Position numbers and translations under genes: made by a program. From NCBI GenBank assembly GCA_002163975.1, contig CP019636.1, positions 4,351,001-4,415,000 of the forward strand: 64,000 nt of DNA. Direction: 5' to 3'. How positions within the stretch are numbered: the first letter of the stretch is position 1; every line of letters starts with the position of its first letter. Below are positions 34,661 to 42,242 of the stretch, in pieces. The notes beneath the pieces were generated by a model. The model was not told where the DNA came from. It searched no databases and worked only from the letters and a program-made list of their open reading frames with translations. This stretch comes from Nostocales cyanobacterium HT-58-2. GTDB lineage: Bacteria; Cyanobacteriota; Cyanobacteriia; Cyanobacteriales; Nostocaceae.

Positions 34661-35011
34661 CTAACCGACACTAACTTGATCTGTGGTAACATCTGTTGCA
34701 CCACTTACACTCCTGGCAATATTTACCATTTGGTTAAGAGTCTCTTGACTGGGAACTTGTCCTTTGAGAACAACTGTGCTGCCTCGCTGAGCTACGTATA
34801 AGGTATTGATATTATCAAAATCAGGGGTTTCATCAAAAGCGAGGGCAACTCGCTTTGCCAAACCACTCTGGTCGTACTCTCCACTTAACCCGATTCGCTC
34901 TAAAGGAATGTCTTCGCCTGTATTGTTATTCTCACTTGTTGCTGTTTCAGAGGGATTTACTTGAGCATCTGCAGGTTTTTCCAAGCCAAAAAGCCGTTGT
35001 AACCAAGCCAT
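34661..35011 (-). CDS. BON-domain protein
   Basis: 116 residues. The N-terminus (MAWLQRLFGLEKPADAQV) is amphipathic and lacks a signal peptide; the C-terminal about 70 residues form a BON domain with LAKRVALAFDETPDFDNINT, GSTVVLKGQVPSQETLNQMV, and ARSVSGATDVTTDQV. BON domains bind phospholipid or act as small envelope/osmotic-stress modules. The closest neighbour is the sunset lipoprotein downstream, possibly in the same transcript. No partner for a function is visible. Confidence 0.83.
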   Translation of the reverse strand: MAWLQRLFGLEKPADAQVNPSETATSENNNTGEDIPLERIGLSGEYDQSGLAKRVALAFDETPDFDNINTLYVAQRGSTVVLKGQVPSQETLNQMVNIARSVSGATDVTTDQVSVG

Positions 35012-35238
35012 AAACTTTTTTCTCCAAATTCAAAGATTTCAGTCTTGGGCTATTTATAGTGGTTATCAATTGCCTACAATGACAGTAGCTACGATCTTGT
35101 ACCTGTTTTTCGTCTGCAAAAAAATAAATTTATTGGCTCAGACATTAAGTATGCTATTAGCTCAGTAGATATATTCAGTCCGTTAGACCGTTAGAACTGA
35201 CTGTAGCTATGAGCCTTGAACTTGAGTTCACGGCTTAC

Positions 35239-35395
35239 TTACAGGTTCGGTACAACATCTGAGAGTAACCACAATGCACGAACCAACCAGTATGTCATCA
35301 CAGAATCCATTGCCTCTGTAATAGCAAAGTCAAGAGCTTGATGGGTGTGAATAGCAACTTTTCGTAAAAATTCTTTGACTTTAGACCAAAGCTAT
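35239..35395 (-). pseudogene. Remnant of an IS630-type transposase (C-terminal end)
   Basis: The minus strand reads LWSKVKEFLRKVAIHTHQAL, then DFAITEAMDSV, and after one shift of frame FVHCGYSQMLYR. This is the C-terminal stretch of DDE_3/IS630 transposases (W-S-K-x-K...LRxxxARTxxxLxxAI...WFxHCGY). The catalytic Glu region and the rest of the gene are missing and there is no full element or clear terminal repeat. It explains most of the 500-base gap between the BON and OB-fold genes. Confidence 0.65.
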
Positions 35396-35511
35396 ATGGT
35401 CCAGTCTAACGACTCGGTAGCCAACATATCTGAGCAAGCCGACTGGTAGAACCAGAAAGCTAGAGGGCGGCGGATTCTAGAAAGTCGCAGCCCTCAGACA
35501 TGGGGAGAATA

Positions 35512-35928
35512 TCAATTCTCCTCTATGTAAACTTCTCCATATTCTTTGCCAGCTATAGGAATACTTTTGTTGCGAACTTTCCCCTTAATCACCACTTGCT
35601 CTCCCTCGCGCAGACCTGTTTGATTGGTGACAACCCAAATTTTTCCTGTAGAATCATCAATCTGATATGCGTATCGATTCAAAAGCGGAACTCGCTTTTC
35701 CACCTTACCTTGTATGTAAACTGTGGTGTTATCGTCTTGTTGTGGCTTCAACTCCTGAATCTTAGTGATGTTAGCTCCTATAGCATTCATGCCAAGCTGA
35801 CCTAAATTACCACAACTTATTAGTCCTAACAAAAGGAATAAGGTCAATCCTAAGAGGATACCTTGTAAAGAAAGGAAAAGATTTTTTGGTTGCTGCATAA
35901 GAGCCACTTGTTGAGCGAATTTTGGCAT
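35512..35928 (-). CDS. Lipoprotein with an OB-fold-like domain
   Basis: 138 residues. After a hydrophobic stretch (LFLSLQGILLGLTLFLLLGL) comes Cys in ISCGN, a possible lipobox. The C-terminal about 80 residues are beta-rich: NTTVYIQGKVEKRVPLLNRY, AYQIDDSTGKIWVVTNQTGL, and GEQVVIKGKVRNKSIPIAGKEYGEVYIEE, resembling a nucleic-acid-type OB fold used in envelope proteins (a tOB or DUF-type domain). Function unknown. It is divergent from folD, separated by about 240 bases. Confidence 0.75.
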   Translation of the reverse strand: MPKFAQQVALMQQPKNLFLSLQGILLGLTLFLLLGLISCGNLGQLGMNAIGANITKIQELKPQQDDNTTVYIQGKVEKRVPLLNRYAYQIDDSTGKIWVVTNQTGLREGEQVVIKGKVRNKSIPIAGKEYGEVYIEEN

Positions 35929-36169
35929 CAGTGCTAGATTTGTTGCAATTTTAATTTATTCATCCGAGATGCCAGGGTGTAAGAATGTAAGGATTTAGAG
36001 AAAATTTATGTGTCATCCCATTTAATTTGGTATCAAGAACATACTCTTAACTGATACAACTAACTGGTACAACCAATCTGAGAAGATAATGAATATGGTC
36101 TTGCTGTTGGAGGTGCGCTGCGGCATCAAACAGTAATGCCAAGGCGTAGCGTACTTCTGTTGAATTCTC

Positions 36170-37051
36170 ATGAACACAAAAACAGCCAAACTTCTTGATG
36201 GTAAAGCTTTAGCAGAAAAAATTCAGCAAGAACTCTCTGCTGCCATTCAAGAATTGCAACCCCAAATAGGACGCCCGCCAGGTTTAGCAGTGTTGATGGT
36301 GGGAGACAACCCAGCATCAGCAGCTTATGTACGTGGCAAAGAACGAGCTTGCCAGAAAGTGGGTATTGCCTCTTTTGGTAGGCATTTCCCAACAGAAACT
36401 ACCGAAGCAGAACTAGAAGAGGTGATTGCTGCACTCAATAATGATGAAAGGGTGGATGGCATTCTCGTGCAATTGCCCCTACCCAACCACTTGGATGCTG
36501 TAGCACTTTTGCATCAAATAGCTCCGGATAAAGACGCTGATGGACTACATCCTGTGAATTTGGGGCGACTTGTGCGAGGAGAGGAGGGTTTACGCAGTTG
36601 CACTCCAGCTGGGATAATGCGGCTGTTGCAAGAATATTCAATTCCTTTGAGTGGAAAACAGGCTGTCGTGGTAGGACGCAGTATTTTGGTAGGCAAACCA
36701 CTAGCGTTAATGCTCCTGGAGGCAGATGCTACTGTCACTGTAGCTCACTCGCGATCGCTGTCTTTGCCGTCTATCACCAAAAATGCTGATATTCTGATTG
36801 CAGCAGTAGGTCGTCCAGAACTCATTACTGCCGAAATGGTGAAACCGGACGCTGTTGTGGTAGATGTGGGGATAAATCGCGTGAGTGACTCAAGCGGTAA
36901 CAGTCGTCTGGTTGGCGATGTCCACTTTGAGTCAACTGCTAGCGTTGCCGAATTTATCACACCAGTTCCTGGCGGTGTTGGTCCGATGACTGTAGCCATG
37001 TTGCTACAAAATACTTTTACCAGTTATGCAAAGACAGCAAGAAAATTATGA
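36170..37051 (+). CDS. folD: Bifunctional methylenetetrahydrofolate dehydrogenase/cyclohydrolase
   Basis: 293 residues, the usual length. Typical motifs include PPGLAVLMVGDNPASAAYVRGK with the catalytic Lys-containing start of the active site, DGILVQLPLPNHLD, PDKDADGLHPVNLGRL, the NADP-binding VVVGRSILVGKPLALML, and a C-terminal TPVPGGVGPMTVAMLLQNT. FolD interconverts methylene-, methenyl- and formyl-tetrahydrofolate in one-carbon metabolism. crtE follows after 153 bases on the same strand, with a short tandem-repeat stretch (AATGATGAATTATGAG-like) between them. Confidence 0.97.
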   Translation: MNTKTAKLLDGKALAEKIQQELSAAIQELQPQIGRPPGLAVLMVGDNPASAAYVRGKERACQKVGIASFGRHFPTETTEAELEEVIAALNNDERVDGILVQLPLPNHLDAVALLHQIAPDKDADGLHPVNLGRLVRGEEGLRSCTPAGIMRLLQEYSIPLSGKQAVVVGRSILVGKPLALMLLEADATVTVAHSRSLSLPSITKNADILIAAVGRPELITAEMVKPDAVVVDVGINRVSDSSGNSRLVGDVHFESTASVAEFITPVPGGVGPMTVAMLLQNTFTSYAKTARKL

Positions 37052-37204
37052 ATGACAAGTTATGAATGATGAATTATGAGTTAATATACTTCACTCTTAA
37101 CTCTTAAGTCCTAAATTTTTTTCTCACTCCTCACTCCTCACTCTGAATGCACCAAAGCCCCGTAAAATTGTTACGTACATAACAGAAGACTAAGGAATTT
37201 CAGG

Positions 37205-38131
37205 ATGGTAGCAGCCGATAACATTCAAAAAACTCCAGAGGGAGCCAAGTTTGACCTCATAGCCTATCTCAAAGAGCGACAACAGCTTTGTGAAGATGCT
37301 TTGGATAAAGCGATTCCTATACGTTATCCAGAAAAAATTTACGAAGCAATGCGCTATTCGCTTATGGCTGGAGGTAAGCGTTTGCGCCCTATTCTTTGCC
37401 TAGCTAGCTGTGAGATGGTGGGCGGTACAATAGAGATGGCAATGCCAACTGCTTGTGCCGTGGAGATGCTCCACACAATGTCGTTGATTCACGACGACTT
37501 ACCAGCGATGGATAATGATGATTACCGTCGCGGTAAGCTGACAAATCACAAAGTTTATGGTGAAGATATAGCGATTTTGGCTGGGGATGGCTTATTAGCT
37601 TATGCATTTGAGTATGTGGTCACTCACACCCAAGATGTGCCACTAGAACGAGTTGTGCGGGTGATTGCTCACTTGGGTCGCGCGACTGGAGCAACTGGTT
37701 TGGTCGGTGGTCAGGTGCTAGATTTAGAATCGGAAGGAAAGACAGATATCTCCTTGGAAACGTTGAATTTCATTCACAACCACAAAACAGGTGCTCTTTT
37801 AGAAGCTTGTGTTGTTTGTGGTGGCATTTTAGCAGGAGCATCATCTGAAGATGAGCACAGATTGTCCCGCTATTCTCGAAATATTGGGCTTGCCTTCCAA
37901 ATTATTGATGACATTCTAGATATCACTGCAACCCAAGAGCAATTGGGCAAAACTGCTGGTAAAGACCAAAAAGCCCAAAAAGTGACATATCCCAGCCTTT
38001 GGGGACTCCAAGAATCACAAGCTCAAGCTCAACAACTCATTGAGGATGCTTGTAGAGAATTAGAACCCTTTGGAGAAAAAGCGTTGCCCTTAAAAGCGTT
38101 AGCTCACTTCATTACCAGTCGTCAGTGCTAA
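37205..38131 (+). CDS. crtE: Geranylgeranyl/farnesyl diphosphate synthase
   Basis: 308 residues of the trans-isoprenyl diphosphate synthase family. First Asp-rich motif DDLPAMDNDDYRRG after MSLIH, substrate Lys/Arg in MAGGKRLRPILCLASCEM, second Asp-rich motif IIDDILDITATQEQLGKTAGKD, and the typical HNHKTGALLEACVVCGG. The residue pattern before the first motif (MLHTMSLIHDD) fits GGPP-type enzymes feeding carotenoid, phytol and quinone synthesis. The DUF212 gene follows on the same strand after a repeat-rich spacer. Confidence 0.93.
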   Translation: MVAADNIQKTPEGAKFDLIAYLKERQQLCEDALDKAIPIRYPEKIYEAMRYSLMAGGKRLRPILCLASCEMVGGTIEMAMPTACAVEMLHTMSLIHDDLPAMDNDDYRRGKLTNHKVYGEDIAILAGDGLLAYAFEYVVTHTQDVPLERVVRVIAHLGRATGATGLVGGQVLDLESEGKTDISLETLNFIHNHKTGALLEACVVCGGILAGASSEDEHRLSRYSRNIGLAFQIIDDILDITATQEQLGKTAGKDQKAQKVTYPSLWGLQESQAQAQQLIEDACRELEPFGEKALPLKALAHFITSRQC

Positions 38132-38261
38132 ATCATGAATAATGAATGATGAATGATAAAGGCTGAGCGACTTTAAAATTCATAATTTATCATTCATAAT
38201 TCATATCTGTTTTCATAATTCATCATTCATAATTCATAACTTCTCATATCGTTAAAATAAC
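38132..38261 (+). repeat. AT-rich short tandem/inverted repeat (ATTCAT/ATGAAT units)
   Basis: The spacer between crtE and the DUF212 gene consists largely of ATGAATAATGAATGATGAATGA units, then the complementary orientation CATAATTCATCATTCATAATTCATAACTT, so it can fold as a long imperfect hairpin. Similar units occur downstream of folD (37050-37080). Confidence 0.7.
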
Positions 38262-38735
38262 ATGCAGGACATAGGCGACATATTTAACAACCGAGTGTTG
38301 TGGGTTGCTGTGGTAGCTTGTTTAATGGCTCAAGCACTGAAGCTTGTCATCGAGCTAGTCAAAAATCGTAAACTGAATATAAGTGTTTTAGTCACAACTG
38401 GAGGTATGCCCAGCGCCCATTCTGCACTCGTGACAGCCCTAGCAGCTGGAGTGGGGCAAACTCTTGGGTGGGCTTCTGCTGAATTTGCGGTGGCAACGAT
38501 TTTTGCCATTATAGTCATGTATGACGCTGCTGGAGTTCGCCAAGCTGCTGGAAAGCAAGCTCGTATCCTCAATCAGATGATTGATGAATTATTTCACGAA
38601 CACCCAGAGTTTAATGGCGATCGCCTCAAAGAATTGTTGGGACACACGCCTGTTCAAGTCATTGCTGGATCGGCGTTGGGTATCACTATCTCGTGGTTAG
38701 CGAGATCAACTGGGATGTTAGTTGTCAGTCCATAA
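38262..38735 (+). CDS. Divergent PAP2-like membrane phosphatase (DUF212)
   Basis: 157 residues with about four membrane helices. The DUF212 signature is present: VVACLMAQALKLVIELV near the start, VLVTTGGMPSAHSALVTALA with the Ser-Ala-His core of the PAP2 phosphatase site, and VMYDAAGVRQAAGKQARILN. The family is predicted to act on lipid or isoprenoid phosphates; an association with crtE is a common cyanobacterial gene order I recall, consistent with isoprenoid metabolism. The third site Arg/His is not obvious in so short a form, so catalysis is not certain. Confidence 0.87.
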   Translation: MQDIGDIFNNRVLWVAVVACLMAQALKLVIELVKNRKLNISVLVTTGGMPSAHSALVTALAAGVGQTLGWASAEFAVATIFAIIVMYDAAGVRQAAGKQARILNQMIDELFHEHPEFNGDRLKELLGHTPVQVIAGSALGITISWLARSTGMLVVSP

Positions 38736-38755
38736 TCAATCAAAAAAGCTTACCG

Positions 38756-39418
38756 CTACTGCAAACGCACAGTAGAGCGCAGTAGCATCACCTTACGACT
38801 ATTTACCAGTAGAGCAAAAAAACCTTGTTCACTCAGCTTCTCTAATGTGCTGTATGCTTCTTTTTGGTTATTTGTGTAAATAGCCAGCAAATAAGGGCGT
38901 TGTCCGTAGGAAACAAAACCCACGTCTCCTCCCACAACTTTCCGCACCTGATTGGCAACTTCCGGGCGGTTGTAGTAATCTACCAATACGGCGAAACCTT
39001 CTCCCAAACGTTCGGGTTTATAACTCACTGTCTGAGTCGGAGTCTGTGCTACCTCTGATGGTCGAGTGGTGATAATAGCAGATAACCCGACAATATTGTT
39101 GATATACCTTGCCCAACTATTCGCATCGTCTATCTTAGTAAACCCACCTATCCGGGTCACTGTATCTTTAAGATATCTACAGATGGTCGTCTTCACGTCA
39201 GACGGTAAAGCTTCACGCAACTGCTTCTGATTATTTTGAGTAGGACTGACGATCAATAGAAGATACTCACCAGAATTTGGGGGTTGACAAACGGGAAGGT
39301 CTTGTTGTTGTGCAAAAGCAGAATTCATACCACCAGTCAGCCCGACAATAAGTAGTAGTAAACTACTGATCAAAGCATCTGGTAAAGTCTGAATTTTCTG
39401 GGCAAAAGGCTTATACAT
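38756..39418 (-). CDS. Exported protein with SPOR-like repeats, function unknown
   Basis: 220 residues. A hydrophobic signal segment (SLLLLIVGLTGGMNSAFA) ends in a possible cleavage site. The mature part has two similar alpha/beta units, one with YLLLIVSPTQNNQKQLREAL, the other with GFAVLVDYYNRPEVANQVRKVVGGDVGFVSYGQRPYLLAIYT and EKLSEQGFFALLVNSRKV, each reminiscent of the SPOR peptidoglycan-binding fold (sulfhydryl-free, F-V/I-x-G-x-F-x-x...). Likely periplasmic. Convergent with the DUF212 gene with only 20 bases between their ends. I do not recognise a specific function. Confidence 0.7.
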   Translation of the reverse strand: MYKPFAQKIQTLPDALISSLLLLIVGLTGGMNSAFAQQQDLPVCQPPNSGEYLLLIVSPTQNNQKQLREALPSDVKTTICRYLKDTVTRIGGFTKIDDANSWARYINNIVGLSAIITTRPSEVAQTPTQTVSYKPERLGEGFAVLVDYYNRPEVANQVRKVVGGDVGFVSYGQRPYLLAIYTNNQKEAYSTLEKLSEQGFFALLVNSRKVMLLRSTVRLQ

Positions 39419-39502
39419 AAAAGTTTATTGAGCTTTTTTCTCAATAGATTATATTTAGTTATTAGTCATTAGTCTATAGTTGATGAAAAGGGAACAGGGA
39501 AC

Positions 39503-39591
39503 AGGTGAGACAGCGCTGCAGGAGGGTAACCCTGCCGCAGGCGACTGCGTTAGCGCAGCGGTAGCGACGTCAGGAGCGTCACCCGAAGGGG
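39503..39591 (-). repeat. 88-bp dispersed palindromic repeat, copy 2 (inverted)
   Basis: The reverse complement matches 2956-3043 almost base for base, differing mainly by a few positions in the CAGGGTTACC/AGGGAAACC segment. It lies in the 288-base gap between the SPOR-like gene and ycf54, which also holds simple GGGAACAGG repeats. Confidence 0.85.
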
Positions 39592-39706
39592 AACAGAGTT
39601 TGGAATGGGAATTTAGACTCCGTGGAGGAACACAGAACAGTTTCCTGTTCTGTGTTTAGCGTTTTGTGTTCCCTTCTTCGATAACTAATGACTAATGACC
39701 AATACA

Positions 39707-40036
39707 TTAAGATACGGCAGCCAGAGATGCCAAAGCATCAGGGATTTCTGGTGAAGGAGCTTGAAATTCGCCGGTCAGGACGTACTGCAATCGAAGTTTT
39801 AACCAGGTAATAAATTGGGAATTGCTAGAAATAATTGCCACTGCCGGTTGAGGACACTTTGCTTTCACTTGTGCCATTTGGGGTGCTTCCAGAAAAGCTG
39901 GTTGCTTCACTACCCAAAAATCAATTTCTTTTTCTTGTTCGTGGTAGTGACGGGTGCGTTCCCTCAAAACTTCCTCCATCGGTTCTTCTTCAAGAAGAAA
40001 GCGTTGACTTGCCAAAACGTAATAGTATGTTTGCAT
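39707..40036 (-). CDS. ycf54: Ycf54-like protein (DUF2488), Mg-protoporphyrin monomethyl ester cyclase partner
   Basis: 109 residues from the ATG at 40036 (AAGGA is 6 bases upstream; ATGs at 40042 and further up would be poorly placed for it). The N-terminus MQTYYYVLASQRFLLEEEPMEE and ERTRHYHEQEKEIDFWVVKQPAFLEAPQ are the Ycf54 hallmark. Ycf54 is needed for assembly or stability of the oxygen-dependent cyclase AcsF in chlorophyll biosynthesis. No other chlorophyll gene is adjacent in this window. High conservation makes the call safe. Confidence 0.93.
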   Translation of the reverse strand: MQTYYYVLASQRFLLEEEPMEEVLRERTRHYHEQEKEIDFWVVKQPAFLEAPQMAQVKAKCPQPAVAIISSNSQFITWLKLRLQYVLTGEFQAPSPEIPDALASLAAVS

Positions 40037-40120
40037 TGTCATCCTTGGTGAGTGGCTCATAAAAGGACACAGTGCTGTCACTGTGTCTCTATGGATCTAA
40101 TTAAACATAAACTACCTGAT

Positions 40121-40813
40121 TCAGGAGTGGAAGGGACAACCACTTTCCTGTTGTTGATCAGTGATTTGTTGACCACCTGTTAGCTTTTTGAGGAAGAGGC
40201 TGTTGTCGAAGTAGTGTTCTATGGAAACCACTCTCAAATCGTCAGTCACTCGTGCTACACTCATGCCGATGACCTCCACCGTCTCTCCTGTGGGTGCATG
40301 GTCCTTGTATGCACCGCTAAAAGTTCCCCAATGCCGCCATTTAAATGTAACGTTTGGTGGACCTGAGAAGACTTCAAGCACTTCCCACAGAAATCCATTG
40401 GGAAATGCCGTATGGAAGAGATTGGCAGATGATTCAAATGTTTCCTCTGAAGCCTTGTAATCGTCGGTATCGCCAATAAATAAGTTGTAAGTGCCTGCCT
40501 TGACCACATCTGATGCTGTGTATGCAGGACCTCCATTACTACTCATGCGAAACTGTTCGTTCACAACTGACAACCACTGCTGTGGATTTGTTTTGAACGA
40601 TGCTTCCATCTCAAAGGTTCTGACTAAGTTTTGAACAATCGCTTCTAGTGAACCTTCAATGTGGTTATATGTACTTTCTTTTGCAAGATTTTCCTTTGAC
40701 CGAGAATAATCTGGGGGGGTTTGATAGCGCCATTCAGCATCGCGACTATGTGCGATGACTGTGTCTCTATCTTGTATCCAAAGCGGAGTGTTGTTTGACT
40801 GAGTTGCGCTCAT
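40121..40813 (-). CDS. SnoaL-like/pathogen-related-type protein
   Basis: 230 residues from the ATG at 40813; an upstream frame to 40888 lacks similarity features. A segment of about 140 residues fits the SnoaL/NTF2-like cone fold: LVRTFEMEASFKTNPQQWLS, NLFIGDTDDYKASEETFESS, GFLWEVLEVFSGPPNVTFKWRHWGTFSG and VARVTDDLRVVSIEHYFDNS. The N-terminal part with IQDRDTVIAHSRDAEWRY resembles plant pathogen-related proteins of the same fold. Substrate or partner is unknown; there is a Cys close to the C-terminus (ESGCPFHS). It lies 39 bases upstream of ycf54 on the same strand, possibly one transcript. Confidence 0.8.
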   Translation of the reverse strand: MSATQSNNTPLWIQDRDTVIAHSRDAEWRYQTPPDYSRSKENLAKESTYNHIEGSLEAIVQNLVRTFEMEASFKTNPQQWLSVVNEQFRMSSNGGPAYTASDVVKAGTYNLFIGDTDDYKASEETFESSANLFHTAFPNGFLWEVLEVFSGPPNVTFKWRHWGTFSGAYKDHAPTGETVEVIGMSVARVTDDLRVVSIEHYFDNSLFLKKLTGGQQITDQQQESGCPFHS

Positions 40814-40956
40814 AAAAGTCTTGGTCAAAAAATAATTCTCGTCTTGAACATACCAAATACTTTGTAGATTTACGCAGTCGAACCCCAAATTTTTTTAGTG
40901 CTGATGTATTTGTAGTGCTGATGTGATGGTTGCTACTGAGCATACTAAATTCGTTG

Positions 40957-41679
40957 CTACAGTTGACCTCGCATCGCTAATTTCATCTCGCGGACTGCTC
41001 TTTCCATTCCGACTAGTGCAGCTCGACTGACAATGGTGTGACCAATGTTCAGTTCTTCCATACCTGGAAGGCAAGCCACAGAATAGACGTTCCAGTAAGT
41101 CAGTCCATGACCAGCATTCACTCGCAATCCTGCTGTGATTGCTTGCTCGCAGCCTTTAGCTAAAAAGGATAATTCCTGCTTGCGACTTGTTTCATCTTGA
41201 GCTTCAGCATATCGCCCAGTATGCAGTTCAATAAACTTTGCCTGCACCTTGACAGAAGCCTCAATTTGTGCTGGTTCGGCATCGATAAACAGACTGACTG
41301 GAATACCAGCGTTTTGCAATTTATCAACTACCTCACCTATTCTACCAATTTGACCAACGATATCCAGCCCACCTTCTGTGGTGACTTCTTCCCGCTTTTC
41401 GGGTACGAGAGTAATGTAATCCGGTTTAATGTCGAGGGCGATCGCCACCATTTCATCAGTAGCCGCCATCTCTAAATTGAGGTGTGTTCTCACTGTTTGT
41501 CGCAACAGGCGCACATCTCGTTCTTGAATATGTCTCCTATCTTCCCGCAGATGCACGGTAATGCCATCTGCACCACCTAATTCTGCCAGAACCGCCGCCG
41601 CCACGGGGTCTGGTTCCACCGTCCGCCGCGCTTGTCGAATGGTGGCGATGTGGTCAATGTTTACACCAAGTGTAGGCAA
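40957..41679 (-). CDS. pdxJ: Pyridoxine 5'-phosphate synthase
   Basis: 240 residues. PTLGVNIDHIATIRQARRT at the N-terminus carries the conserved Asn-Ile-Asp-His; other PdxJ features are DPVAAAVLAELGGADGITVHLREDRRHI, LNLEMAATDEM, TLVPEKREEVTTEGG, and the C-terminal VNAGHGLTYWNV. It condenses amino-acetone phosphate with deoxyxylulose phosphate in vitamin B6 synthesis. I take the TTG at 41679, nine bases after an AGGGAG ribosome site; the longer alternative begins at a GTG at 41700. It is alone on its strand. Confidence 0.94.
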   Translation of the reverse strand: MPTLGVNIDHIATIRQARRTVEPDPVAAAVLAELGGADGITVHLREDRRHIQERDVRLLRQTVRTHLNLEMAATDEMVAIALDIKPDYITLVPEKREEVTTEGGLDIVGQIGRIGEVVDKLQNAGIPVSLFIDAEPAQIEASVKVQAKFIELHTGRYAEAQDETSRKQELSFLAKGCEQAITAGLRVNAGHGLTYWNVYSVACLPGMEELNIGHTIVSRAALVGMERAVREMKLAMRGQL

Positions 41680-41896
41680 CCCTATTGTCTCCCTGTACAC
41701 AGTCTTCAGGTCTTGATCTTACAGGAAATATGGATTGGCAGGTGAGAAGTAGAAGGGCGGTCGCCTGATAGAATCAAAACCTTACCAAGGAATATCGTTT
41801 GAAATGAAATTACCCTTGGAGTGCGTCTACGTACCATCTGGGAGATTACCTTGAAAAAACCAAATCCACGTTTCATTTCTACATTTTTAAAAATCG

Positions 41897-42154
41897 ATGA
41901 GAAAATTTAAACTTTTCGATACTGTCGCTCTACTCAACCCCGTTTCAATTGAGCGATTAACATTAGTAGAACCGAATTACACTTCTATCGACAGTTTACC
42001 AAGTGGACAAGTCGGAACGGTTGTAGAAGTCTATGAGGAAGGGGAAGAATATTATTTAGTGGAATTTGCTGACACTCAAGGGCATGAATATGCAATGGCT
42101 ACCTTGAAAGCAGAGGAACTTTTACTTTTGCAATATGAACTGATAGTGGCTTAA
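41897..42154 (+). CDS. DUF4926-like small protein
   Basis: 85 residues with a compact beta-rich layout: MRKFKLFDTVALLNPV, an SGQVGTVVEVYEEGEEYYLVEF core, then DTQGHEYAMATLKAEELLLL. This pattern (LFDxVALxxxxxxxxLxxGxVGTVVE...YxVEFxDxxGxxxAxxTLxxxEL) is the DUF4926 family, small proteins often next to DUF6883-type genes, perhaps as toxin-antitoxin-like pairs. No such partner gene is adjacent. Function unknown. Confidence 0.8.
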   Translation: MRKFKLFDTVALLNPVSIERLTLVEPNYTSIDSLPSGQVGTVVEVYEEGEEYYLVEFADTQGHEYAMATLKAEELLLLQYELIVA

Positions 42155-42242
42155 CTTTCTGTTGCTTGTAGAAGAAAAGTTGATTGCGCAGTGAAAATGA
42201 TGGGGCGATCGCCTAATCAATATTCTTAATCTCGTATTGTGC

